A stretch of DNA of 6,040 nt, taken from Actinomycetes bacterium. Its GTDB lineage: Bacteria; Actinomycetota; Humimicrobiia; JAHJRV01. Below are positions 1 to 5,405 of this stretch, piece after piece. The notes beneath the pieces were generated by a model. That model was not told where the DNA came from, did not search any database, and saw only the letters and a program-made list of their open reading frames with translations. Position 1 is the stretch's first letter, and every line of letters starts with the position of its first letter. The stretch covers positions 1 through 6,040 of the forward strand of contig JAUWOM010000067.1 of assembly GCA_030612085.1 (NCBI GenBank), in the 5' to 3' direction. Position numbers and translations under genes: made by a program.

Positions 1-535
1 TCCATGAATAAGTAGAATTTGCTATTTCATTAGCACTTAGAGTTGTTGTTTCACCCTCAGAGATCTCTAAGCCTGGATCAGCAGTGATATTACATTCTGG
101 TGGTACTGGTAAAGGATTAACAACTAATTCAACAGGTGCAGGATTAACAACTAATTCTACAGAACAAGTAGAGCTTAATCCATCAGAATCTTTTACAGTC
201 AGTGTTAGGGTAGCTGTACCAGTAAAATCAGCTGGTGGAGTCCATGTTGAATCTTCAATTATTAAATCACTAAATGTTCCTCCTACACCTCCATCATCCC
301 ATGAGTATGTATATGGAGAAGTTCCACCGGTAACTGTAGCATCTAAAGTAAATACAAGAGCGGGACTCTGTTGTGCTTCTTTAGGATCTGCAGTTATTTC
401 ACATACCTGTAGTTCTTCAGCTGATATAGGGGAGGGATTATAGCTTATAACATTAGCCATGTATAGGATGGTATTTATTAGAATGAAAGCTGTAAGGGTT
501 ATATTAATAATTTTTTTGTTTCTTAACCTTCGCAT
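1..535 (-). CDS. Secreted PKD/Ig-like repeat protein (N-terminal part, runs off left edge)
   Basis: Read from the ATG at 535 down to base 1, this gives 178 complete codons with no stop; the C-terminus lies outside the window. Residues 1-41 look like a Sec signal peptide: a basic start (MRRLRNKK), a hydrophobic stretch (about 9-30) and a possible cleavage near SA/EE at 39-40. Domain 1 spans about 45-130, from CEITADP through YTYSWDDGG, TWTPPADFTG and LTLTVKDSDG to CSVELVVNP. This beta-sandwich pattern is typical of PKD/Ig-like modules. A second module begins at 148 with CNITADP and reaches a second YSW at the window edge. Cysteines at 45, 124 and 148 mark the module borders and might form disulfides (inference). 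An AAAGGAG Shine-Dalgarno, ten bases upstream of the ATG, fixes the start. The gene is transcribed away from the diguanylate cyclase. The likely role is a surface or secreted structural/adhesive protein; the exact function is unknown. Confidence 0.85.
   Translation of the reverse strand, partial: MRRLRNKKIINITLTAFILINTILYMANVISYNPSPISAEELQVCEITADPKEAQQSPALVFTLDATVTGGTSPYTYSWDDGGVGGTFSDLIIEDSTWTPPADFTGTATLTLTVKDSDGLSSTCSVELVVNPAPVELVVNPLPVPPECNITADPGLEISEGETTTLSANEIANSTYSW
113..162. repeat. Tandem 27-base duplication in the inter-domain linker
   Basis: Bases 113-135 recur at 140-162 with one mismatch (131 versus 158) and a period of 27 bases. Being a multiple of three, it keeps the frame. On the minus strand it duplicates the linker VELVVNPAP/VELVVNPLP between the first and second PKD/Ig-like modules. 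It probably arose by slippage or unequal exchange and lengthens the spacer between domains. Confidence 0.85.
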
Positions 536-545
536 TTTATTTCAT

Positions 546-553
546 CTCCTTTC
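546..553 (-). promoter_or_regulatory. Ribosome binding site of the PKD-repeat protein gene
   Basis: On the minus strand this reads GAAAGGAG, a near-perfect Shine-Dalgarno, with ten bases between it and the ATG at 535. It decides the start. The ATG that overlaps the SD itself is followed two codons later by TAA and cannot be the start. Confidence 0.75.
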
Positions 554-744
554 ATTTTTATTTCTTATTATTTCTTGATTTTTTTAACTTTAAATTTAGA
601 TTTATTAGAAATGCAGACATTAATATCCTCTATAAATATTAAAATTATTAAATTTTTTTATAAATCTTTACTGTTTGTATTTTCTATATATTAGAATCAT
701 TAAATTTTAAAAAATTATTATTTTTTAATTTTTATTAAATCTTC

Positions 745-794
745 CTAAAAAATAAAAACCGGCTAAAAATTATTAAATAATCCTAAAGCCGGTT
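745..794 (-). terminator. Rho-independent terminator reading leftward
   Basis: Read on the minus strand, AACCGGCT (794-787) pairs perfectly with AGCCGGTT (764-757), followed at once by a T-rich tail (TTTTTATTTTTT). Within the 22-base loop a second palindrome, ATTATT/AATAAT (769-781), can extend the structure. The plus-strand reading has no T-run after the stem, so it acts on leftward transcription. It lies 210 bases upstream of the PKD-repeat start, so it either ends a separate small transcript or attenuates a long leader of that gene. Confidence 0.75.
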
Positions 795-980
795 GTACCA
801 TAAGTTCAGTGAGATATAAGTACCCAGAATGTAATCCCACTTCAAAGCTTCTTTAAAATTTAGTTTCTCATATTCAATTTTTATTAGTATAGTATTCTTT
901 ATATTGTATAACATTTTTTTACTAAAAAATACAAATTTTTATAAAAAAAATTAAAAAATTAGTTAATAATTATTTCTGCT
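745..980 (-). ncRNA. Candidate small leftward transcript or leader RNA (with a 43-codon ORF)
   Basis: A possible minus-strand promoter (985-1013) and the terminator (745-794) would bound a transcript of about 235 bases. Its 3' half is much richer in GC than the flanks and forms a hairpin, AGTGGGAT (841-834) with ATCTCACT (815-808), eight pairs including one G-U, just before the terminator hairpin. It matches no riboswitch class I can name. An ORF from ATG at 914 to TAG at 783 encodes 43 residues ending in LWYNRL. No Shine-Dalgarno precedes it, and its stop codon falls just past the first terminator arm. The end vaguely recalls the WYNR region of integrase-type transposases, so a decayed transposase remnant is an alternative. 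Whether it is an sRNA, a leader, a small peptide gene or a relic is open. Confidence 0.3.
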
Positions 981-984
981 TATA

Positions 985-1013
985 AATTTATAGTATTATC
1001 AGGGGATTGTCAA
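985..1013 (-). promoter_or_regulatory. Possible leftward sigma-A-type promoter
   Basis: On the minus strand a perfect -35 box TTGACA lies at 1013-1008. Candidate -10 boxes are TATAAA at 992-987 (15-base spacing, shorter than ideal) or TAAATT at 990-985 (17-base spacing). The -10 area is a perfect 12-base palindrome, TATAAATTTATA (981-992). It would drive the small leftward transcript and, by readthrough, perhaps the PKD-repeat gene. Confidence 0.4.
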
Positions 1014-1026
1014 TGTACTAAGGGCA

Positions 1027-1123
1027 ATTTTGATAACTAATTACTTATATTTTTAACTTATAAAATTTTTTTAAAATTTTTTATCTAATATTCTACTTTT
1101 AAAATTGAATGGGTTATCAAAAT
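1027..1123. repeat. Inverted pair of 11-base sites (candidate operators)
   Basis: ATTTTGATAAC at 1027-1037 and its exact reverse complement GTTATCAAAAT at 1113-1123 lie 86 bases apart, measured start to start. The right copy sits wholly inside the -35/-10 spacer of the rightward promoter. The left copy lies 13 bases upstream of the -35 box of the leftward promoter. Both are flanked by GG-rich bases (GGGCA before the left copy, CC after the right). The placement suggests binding sites of one regulator controlling both directions. A short MITE-like element with terminal inverted repeats is another reading. Confidence 0.45.
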
Positions 1124-1133
1124 CCTTTATAAT
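1105..1133 (+). promoter_or_regulatory. Sigma-A-type promoter for the diguanylate cyclase gene
   Basis: TTGAAT (1105-1110) and TATAAT (1128-1133) are separated by exactly 17 bases. Transcription would start near 1140, leaving a 5' leader of about 150 bases before the ATG at 1294. The 11-base inverted-repeat site occupies the spacer, so bound protein would block polymerase. Confidence 0.6.
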
Positions 1134-1175
1134 ATTTTAATAGAAACTAAGAAAAAGGGCAAAGATGACCTTACC

Positions 1176-1184
1176 TGATATAAT
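1176..1184 (+). promoter_or_regulatory. Possible second promoter (extended -10)
   Basis: TGATATAAT matches the extended -10 form TGnTATAAT. No good -35 is visible 16-18 bases upstream. It could act as a secondary start with a leader of about 100 bases to the cyclase gene. Confidence 0.3.
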
Positions 1185-1293
1185 TTTTGTTTTGAAAATA
1201 TAAAGCTTGTAACTTTTTTATTTTAAGTTGTTTTTATAAGTAAGCATATTCTCTATTTTTTACATTAGGAAATTATAATTTTACTATTGAATT

Positions 1294-2397
1294 ATGAACA
1301 ATAATAATAATCTAAAAGATGAAGAATTAGTAAACAAAGTAGCCATGTCTATTGAGAATGCTAAGTTATATGAAGAAACAAAGAAAAAAGTTTTACAGTT
1401 AAAAGCAATACATGAGATTAGTAAAGATATAATATCAATTCTTGATCTGGATGAATTGCTCCAAAAAATAGTTGATTCCATAAATAATACATTTAGATAC
1501 TACCACACCATTGTTTTTTTAGTTGATAAAAACTCAAAAGAGTTAGTTGTTAAAGATTATGCTGGTGCTCCTCTTAATACTGCTGTTAAAAGACGAGTAA
1601 AAATTGGTGTGGAAGGGATAACAGGATGGGTAGCAAAGACAGGCGAACCACTTTTAGTTAATGATGTGAGCAAAGAACCAAGATATTTGCAAATAGAAGA
1701 ACTTACAGATACAAAATCGGAACTTGCTGTTCCTATTAAGATAAAAAATGAGGTAATTGGTGTACTTGATATTCAGAGTGTAAAGTTAAATGCTTTTGAT
1801 GAGAGTGGTATTGCGACTCTTACCATACTATCAGAAATAATAGCAATTGCTATACAAAATACTTATTTTTATCAAGAAACTGAACATTTAGCTATTACTG
1901 ATGGTTTAACAAAACTATATAACAGTCGATACTTTTATACTGCTTTACAAAAAGAACTGGAGAGAAGCAAAAGGTATGGTCACTCTTTTTCAATAATTAT
2001 CTTTGATATTGATGATTTTAAGAAATACAACGATAAATACGGACATATAGCTGGTGATCAGCTTCTTCAAGAGTTAGCAAGGTTAACAATAAAAAATTGT
2101 CGCAATATAGATATAATAGCTCGCTATGGTGGAGAGGAGTTTGTTATTATTCTACCAGAGACTAAATATAATGGAGCCATAAAAATTGCTGAAAGATTAA
2201 GGAAAGAAATTAAAAAGCACTCATTTACAATAAATAAAGATGAGAAGAAATGTAAAATTACTATAAGCTTAGGAATAGCTATGTATCCTAAGGATGCTGA
2301 TAATATCAAAGATTTAATAAAAGCTGCTGACAAGGCTTTATATAAGGCTAAGCAAGCTGGAAAAGATAGATGGAGTGTCGCCACATCTGCAAATTAG
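1294..2397 (+). CDS. GAF-GGDEF diguanylate cyclase
   Basis: This predicted cytoplasmic enzyme would make cyclic di-GMP from two GTP under control of a GAF sensor domain. The N-terminus (8-45) is a helix or coiled coil that includes VAMSIENAKLYEET. A GAF domain follows at about 40-192, with GITGWVAKTGEPLLVNDV, SELAVPI and VIGVLDIQS. The GGDEF domain spans about 198-362: DGLTKLYN (203-210), metal/substrate segment FDIDDFKKYND (237-247), GH and GD (250-255), and signature GGEEF (279-283). The inhibitory I-site RNID (270-273) stands five residues before the signature, so product inhibition is expected. There is no transmembrane segment. An in-frame TGA at 1288 limits upstream extension; the ATG lacks a good Shine-Dalgarno (AGGA at 1267 is too distant), so translation may be weak. 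The first helix resembles the closing helix of another GAF domain, suggesting loss of an N-terminal domain. The signal sensed by GAF is unknown. Confidence 0.93.
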   Translation: MNNNNNLKDEELVNKVAMSIENAKLYEETKKKVLQLKAIHEISKDIISILDLDELLQKIVDSINNTFRYYHTIVFLVDKNSKELVVKDYAGAPLNTAVKRRVKIGVEGITGWVAKTGEPLLVNDVSKEPRYLQIEELTDTKSELAVPIKIKNEVIGVLDIQSVKLNAFDESGIATLTILSEIIAIAIQNTYFYQETEHLAITDGLTKLYNSRYFYTALQKELERSKRYGHSFSIIIFDIDDFKKYNDKYGHIAGDQLLQELARLTIKNCRNIDIIARYGGEEFVIILPETKYNGAIKIAERLRKEIKKHSFTINKDEKKCKITISLGIAMYPKDADNIKDLIKAADKALYKAKQAGKDRWSVATSAN

Positions 2398-2460
2398 GCA
2401 AGACTATTTTCTAATACAAACAATTGTAAACATATTTTTAGTAATAAATCAGAAAGAAAT

Positions 2461-2489
2461 CCAACGGCTTTAGTCGTTGGAGGTGTCAC
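2461..2489 (+). mobile_element. Orphan IS200/IS605-type end hairpin
   Basis: CCAACGGC-TTTA-GTCGTTGG (2461-2480) forms an eight-pair stem with one G-U pair and a TTTA tetraloop, followed by AGGTGTCAC. Subterminal hairpins of the CGGCTTTAGCCG type followed by a GTGTCA-like end are typical of the right ends of IS200/IS605 tnpB elements. No T-run follows, so it is not an intrinsic terminator. In that orientation tnpB should lie just upstream on the plus strand, yet only 63 bases separate it from the cyclase stop. It is therefore a solo end, a decayed copy or a short non-autonomous derivative. Confidence 0.55.
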
Positions 2490-2524
2490 AATAATAGTTA
2501 AGTGCTCTCTTATTTTTTATTTTT

Positions 2525-2554
2525 TTGATAAAATGTCATCAGGTAATGTAAAAT
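2525..2554 (+). promoter_or_regulatory. Likely promoter of the lipoprotein gene
   Basis: TTGATA (2525-2530) and TAAAAT (2549-2554) have an 18-base spacer. Transcription would begin near 2561, giving a leader of about 45 bases to the GTG start at 2605. It suggests the lipoprotein gene is transcribed separately from the cyclase. Confidence 0.4.
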
Positions 2555-2604
2555 TTTATTATTTTTATTAAATTTAAAATGATTATATAAAAAGGAAATT
2601 TGCT

Positions 2605-4014
2605 GTGAAAAAAGTCTATAGACATTATTTTGAAATTCTAATTAAGGTTTTTTCTATTTTTTTAATTTTATCCTTTTTAAACTTATTAGTAAGTTGTAAA
2701 CCGGGTGAAGAATTAGAAGTTACTGAAAAAATTACTCAAGAAACAGAGGAAAGTCCTGATGAAGTAACAACAGAAGAATTAAAGGAGCCAGTTGATTTAA
2801 AGCTATGGATAAGCAGTGAATATTTAGGTGATAATGAAAGAATTGAGAATAAGACTTTATATGAAAGACTGAAAGAGTTTAAAGATGAAAATGATAATAT
2901 AAATTTAATAGAAACAATAATTCCTGAAAAAGATTTGGATTCAAAGATTACAAAAACTTTTCAGATTGCCAGGGATAACCTTCCTGATTTAAGTTTAATT
3001 TACGATTTTAGTATAGTTGTGGAAGATAAAATTGCAAAGCCAATGGATGATTTGATTTCTGATAATCTTAAAAATGATATATTTCCCTTTGCTTTAGATG
3101 GTAGAACAATAGATGGAGAATTATTAGGATTAATGTTGAATGCAGATACAAAGTTACTTTTATATAGAAAGGATATGTTTAAAGAAGCAGGACTGGATCC
3201 AGATAAACCACCAACTAACTGGAATGATTTAATTAATAAATGTAAGGTTTTAACAAAAGATATAAACGAAGATGGTGTTATCGATATATGGGGTTTAGGA
3301 CTTCCCTCGAAAAGTATGGGTAAAATTACTTCTGATTTTATATTTCCAAACTTTTTTTCATTAGGGGGGAGTTTAATTGATGATAAGGGTTCTCCCATCT
3401 TCAACTCAGAACAAAATAGAGGAAAAATTACTGATATTTTAAATTTTACAATTTCAATTTTAAATGAAAATATTATTGCAAAAAGAGCATCAGAAGAGGG
3501 AAACAATTTATTACTTTCAGAATATATTCAAGGAAAATATGCAATGATTGTTGCTGATTCATCAGTCCCTTTTAAGTTAAAAACTGAGAATCCGGATATT
3601 TATGATAAAACTGGTTTTTCTTTAATACCAGGTAGATATGGCACTAAATATTCTACATTAGAGGGTCCATCAATTTGTCTATTTACAAATGATCCTGAAA
3701 AAAAAGAAGCTGCTGCTACTCTTATTGATTATTTAATGAAAGCAGAATTTTATTCTAAGTGGAGTTACTACAATAAAAAACTTCCTGTAACTAAATCTAG
3801 CTATCAAACAAGTTTACTTAAAAGGGATAGCTTATATCAAGTCTTTAATGAGATATGTGAAAAGGGTAAACCTATTCCTGATGGTTATGTTATATATGAA
3901 GATTTATATAATGAGCTTGAAAAAAATATAAACTTAGCTATATCAGGCAATATAACTCCCGAAGATGCTATATTCCAAGCAGGGGAGATAATCGATAAAA
4001 TGGTAGAAGAATAG
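2605..4014 (+). CDS. Family 1 extracellular solute-binding lipoprotein (ABC importer, sugar-type)
   Basis: This 469-residue protein resembles SBP_bac_1/UgpB/MalE-type binding proteins that deliver sugars or related solutes to ABC importers. The signal peptide (1-30) has a hydrophobic core at 11-29 and lipobox LVSC with lipidated Cys31. A Glu/Thr-rich flexible tether follows (about 33-60), and the binding domain starts near VDLKLWIS (63-70). Family hallmarks are LLYRKDMFKEAGLD (185-198), PPTNWNDL (202-209) and the calcium-loop-like DINEDGVIDIWG (219-230), then GKYAMIVADSS (310-320) and the C-terminal helices. The start is GTG at 2605, supported by AAAGGA at 2591-2596 with eight bases of spacing. 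No permease or ATPase gene lies in the window, so it is an orphan here and the ligand is unknown. The neighbouring mannose genes hint at a sugar but prove nothing. Length is slightly above the family's usual 400-450. Confidence 0.9.
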   Translation: MKKVYRHYFEILIKVFSIFLILSFLNLLVSCKPGEELEVTEKITQETEESPDEVTTEELKEPVDLKLWISSEYLGDNERIENKTLYERLKEFKDENDNINLIETIIPEKDLDSKITKTFQIARDNLPDLSLIYDFSIVVEDKIAKPMDDLISDNLKNDIFPFALDGRTIDGELLGLMLNADTKLLLYRKDMFKEAGLDPDKPPTNWNDLINKCKVLTKDINEDGVIDIWGLGLPSKSMGKITSDFIFPNFFSLGGSLIDDKGSPIFNSEQNRGKITDILNFTISILNENIIAKRASEEGNNLLLSEYIQGKYAMIVADSSVPFKLKTENPDIYDKTGFSLIPGRYGTKYSTLEGPSICLFTNDPEKKEAAATLIDYLMKAEFYSKWSYYNKKLPVTKSSYQTSLLKRDSLYQVFNEICEKGKPIPDGYVIYEDLYNELEKNINLAISGNITPEDAIFQAGEIIDKMVEE

Positions 4015-4155
4015 ATATAATTTACTTTAAATTAAATAAATGTTTTTTGCTTTGAATTTAAAAGAGTTTCTGATTGTTTAAAAGGTTGAAGACAAAAGAC
4101 TAAAGAATTATTCAGTAAATATAAAAAAGAAGAAAAAAATTTAAGATTTAAATAT

Positions 4156-5358
4156 ATGACTAATAAAGAAATCTATCCATTAAAATTTTATGAGATATTC
4201 AAAGAAAAAATATGGGGAGGAAGAAAGTTAGAATCTTTTTTTAAGAAAAGATTACCTGAAAATAAACTTACTGGGGAATCGTGGGAATTAGTAGATCATA
4301 GAGAAGATATTAGTGTTATAAGAAATGGGAAATATAGAGGTGATAATTTAAAAAGTTTAATTAAGAATTTTGAAAAAGAGTTAGTTGGGAAAGATGTGAA
4401 ACTAAGTAGAGGCGAAAGATTTCCTCTACTTTTTAAGTATATTGATGCTTCAAAAAAACTATCTATACAGGTTCATCCAGATGATGAATATGCTTATCAT
4501 AATGAAAGAGATGAAACTGGAAAAACTGAAGCTTGGTATGTTGTTTGGGCAAAGACAGATGCCCAACTTGTTTGTGGCTTAAAAGAACATATAAGTAGAA
4601 GAAGATTTAAAAAAGTTATCGAAAGTAAAAAAATTGGGGATCACTTAAATTATATAAATATTTACAAAGGAGATTTAATCTTTGTACCACCTGGAACAAT
4701 ACATACTATAATGGGTGGAGTTTTGTTAGCTGAGATACAACAAAATTCAGATGCAACATATCGAATTTCTGATTGGGATAGAGTAGATAGATATGGTAAA
4801 TCAAGAGAACTTCATATTAATAAAGCATTAGATGTTATTGATTTTTCTTTGGTGAGAAATTACAAGATACAATCCTTGTCAATAAATATTAATAGAAATA
4901 TTATTAAATACCTTATTGCCTGTGAAAAATTTGCTGTTGAACTTTGTGAGATATTTGATGAATATAAACTTGATTGTGATGGTTCTAAGTTTTATATACT
5001 CTCCTTTTTGGGAGGAAATGGACAAATTTTTTATAGTAATGAATCTGATATTAACTTAAATACTAAAACATTAGATATCAAAAAAGGGGAGACTATACTA
5101 CTTCCAGCTTTATTAGGTGAAACAATAATAAAAACAGCTGATAAACTAAGAGAAAATGAATTGAGGGATAATAGACTAAAAAATAATAAACTAAGGAGTA
5201 ATAAGATAAGAGAAAATAAACTAAAATTCTTAAAATTCTATGTACCTAATATAACTAATGATATTATTAAACCATTAATTGATAAAGGATTTACAAAACA
5301 AGAGATAATTAGCTTGGGTGGTTGGGATAAGGTAAATGACATTATGAAATATTTTTAA
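4156..5358 (+). CDS. manA: Mannose-6-phosphate isomerase, class I
   Basis: This zinc-dependent cytosolic enzyme interconverts fructose-6-phosphate and mannose-6-phosphate. The start YPLKFYEIFKEKIWGG is typical of the family. Zinc ligands are visible: Gln105 and His107 in QVHPDD, Glu125 in GKTEAWY and His183 in PPGTIHTIMGG. The catalytic arginine region is ATYRISDWDR (Arg203), and the C-terminal cupin strands end with GETILLPALLGE (311-322) and FLKFYVP (358-364). At 400 residues it is longer than the roughly 315 of Bacillus-type ManA. Part of the excess is a five-unit pentapeptide repeat (331-355) inserted before the last strand, and part is a helical tail (366-400, with GFTKQEIISLGGW). The ATG at 4156 lacks a strong Shine-Dalgarno, but the family N-terminus fixes it. 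The mutase gene follows 44 bases later, so the two probably form an operon supplying mannose-1-phosphate. The 141 bases upstream show no convincing promoter. Confidence 0.95.
   Translation: MTNKEIYPLKFYEIFKEKIWGGRKLESFFKKRLPENKLTGESWELVDHREDISVIRNGKYRGDNLKSLIKNFEKELVGKDVKLSRGERFPLLFKYIDASKKLSIQVHPDDEYAYHNERDETGKTEAWYVVWAKTDAQLVCGLKEHISRRRFKKVIESKKIGDHLNYINIYKGDLIFVPPGTIHTIMGGVLLAEIQQNSDATYRISDWDRVDRYGKSRELHINKALDVIDFSLVRNYKIQSLSININRNIIKYLIACEKFAVELCEIFDEYKLDCDGSKFYILSFLGGNGQIFYSNESDINLNTKTLDIKKGETILLPALLGETIIKTADKLRENELRDNRLKNNKLRSNKIRENKLKFLKFYVPNITNDIIKPLIDKGFTKQEIISLGGWDKVNDIMKYF
5146..5220 (+). repeat. Five imperfect 15-base tandem repeats inside manA
   Basis: The 75 bases consist of five 15-base units of the form cta-aga-gaa-aat-aaa. 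They encode LRENE, LRDNR, LKNNK, LRSNK and IRENK, consensus [LI][RK]xN[EKR]. The period keeps the frame. They fall in the turn between the last two beta-strands of the cupin fold, where related enzymes have only a few residues, so they likely form a charged loop or short helix on the surface. Confidence 0.85.
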
Positions 5359-5391
5359 ATAGATTATTTTATTTAAATATTCGATTTAATT

Positions 5392-5405
5392 AGGAGGAAT
5401 AATTG
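5392..5405 (+). promoter_or_regulatory. Shine-Dalgarno that fixes a TTG start for the mutase gene
   Basis: AGGAGG (5392-5397) is a perfect Shine-Dalgarno, with five bases before the TTG at 5403-5405. No ATG or GTG in this frame lies nearby before the conserved FREYDIRG motif. This is the strongest ribosome binding site on the plus strand of the window. Confidence 0.85.

Larger units (their letters stand above)
536..1293. other. 758-base gene-poor divergent intergenic region
   Basis: This very AT-rich stretch separates the minus-strand PKD-repeat gene from the plus-strand diguanylate cyclase gene. It contains no recognisable full-length gene. The block at about 787-850 is clearly richer in GC than its surroundings and holds two hairpins, one of them a terminator, which suggests structured RNA or a coding remnant. 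Two promoters facing away from each other and a pair of inverted 11-base sites lie at 985-1133. Bases 560-740 contain mostly A/T runs and nothing else I can support beyond a 20-codon ORF of doubtful reality. Confidence 0.7.
2398..2604. other. 207-base spacer with transposon-end hairpin and promoter
   Basis: No gene is seen between the cyclase and the lipoprotein genes. The first 60 bases are AT-rich without a clear terminator. An IS200/IS605-type hairpin follows at 2461-2480, then a poly-T-rich stretch and a promoter-like pair of boxes at 2525-2554. Confidence 0.6.

Noticed and set aside
84..443. Plus-strand ORF of 119 codons
   Set aside because: It is antisense to the PKD-repeat gene, whose minus-strand frame has a signal peptide, a strong ribosome binding site and recognisable repeated modules. 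The plus frame has none of these.
745..850. Cyclic-di-GMP riboswitch (GEMM-I) or T-box on the minus strand
   Set aside because: Tempting because of the nearby diguanylate cyclase and the terminator, but the conserved GCAAA and GGGACGCAAAG segments of GEMM-I and the GGGTGGnACCGCG of a T-box are absent.
1284..1481. Minus-strand ORF of 65 codons over the start of the cyclase gene
   Set aside because: Shadow frame of the GAF-GGDEF coding sequence, with low-complexity Ser/Phe/Leu composition and no recognisable motif.
2124..2384. Minus-strand ORF of 86 codons
   Set aside because: Lies entirely antisense to the conserved GGDEF domain; its hydrophobic composition is what the antisense of such a sequence gives.
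2461..2480. Hairpin as intrinsic terminator of the cyclase gene
   Set aside because: The stem is good, but it is followed by AGGTGTCAC and not by a T-run; transposon-end origin explains it better.
3000..3506. Minus-strand ORF of 168 codons
   Set aside because: Antisense to the solute-binding domain; the plus frame has clear family hallmarks across this stretch and the minus frame has none.
4025..4064. Terminator after the lipoprotein gene
   Set aside because: CTTTAAATT and AATTTAAAAG can pair, but the stem is almost all A/T and no T-run follows, so it is not a credible intrinsic terminator.
4052..4114. Promoter for manA
   Set aside because: TTGAAT at 4052 and TTGAAG at 4086 look like -35 boxes, but no acceptable -10 box stands at the right distance, so I do not call one.
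5146..5220. CRISPR-like repeat array
   Set aside because: The 15-base units are contiguous, have no spacers, keep a reading frame and lie inside manA, so they are a coding tandem repeat.
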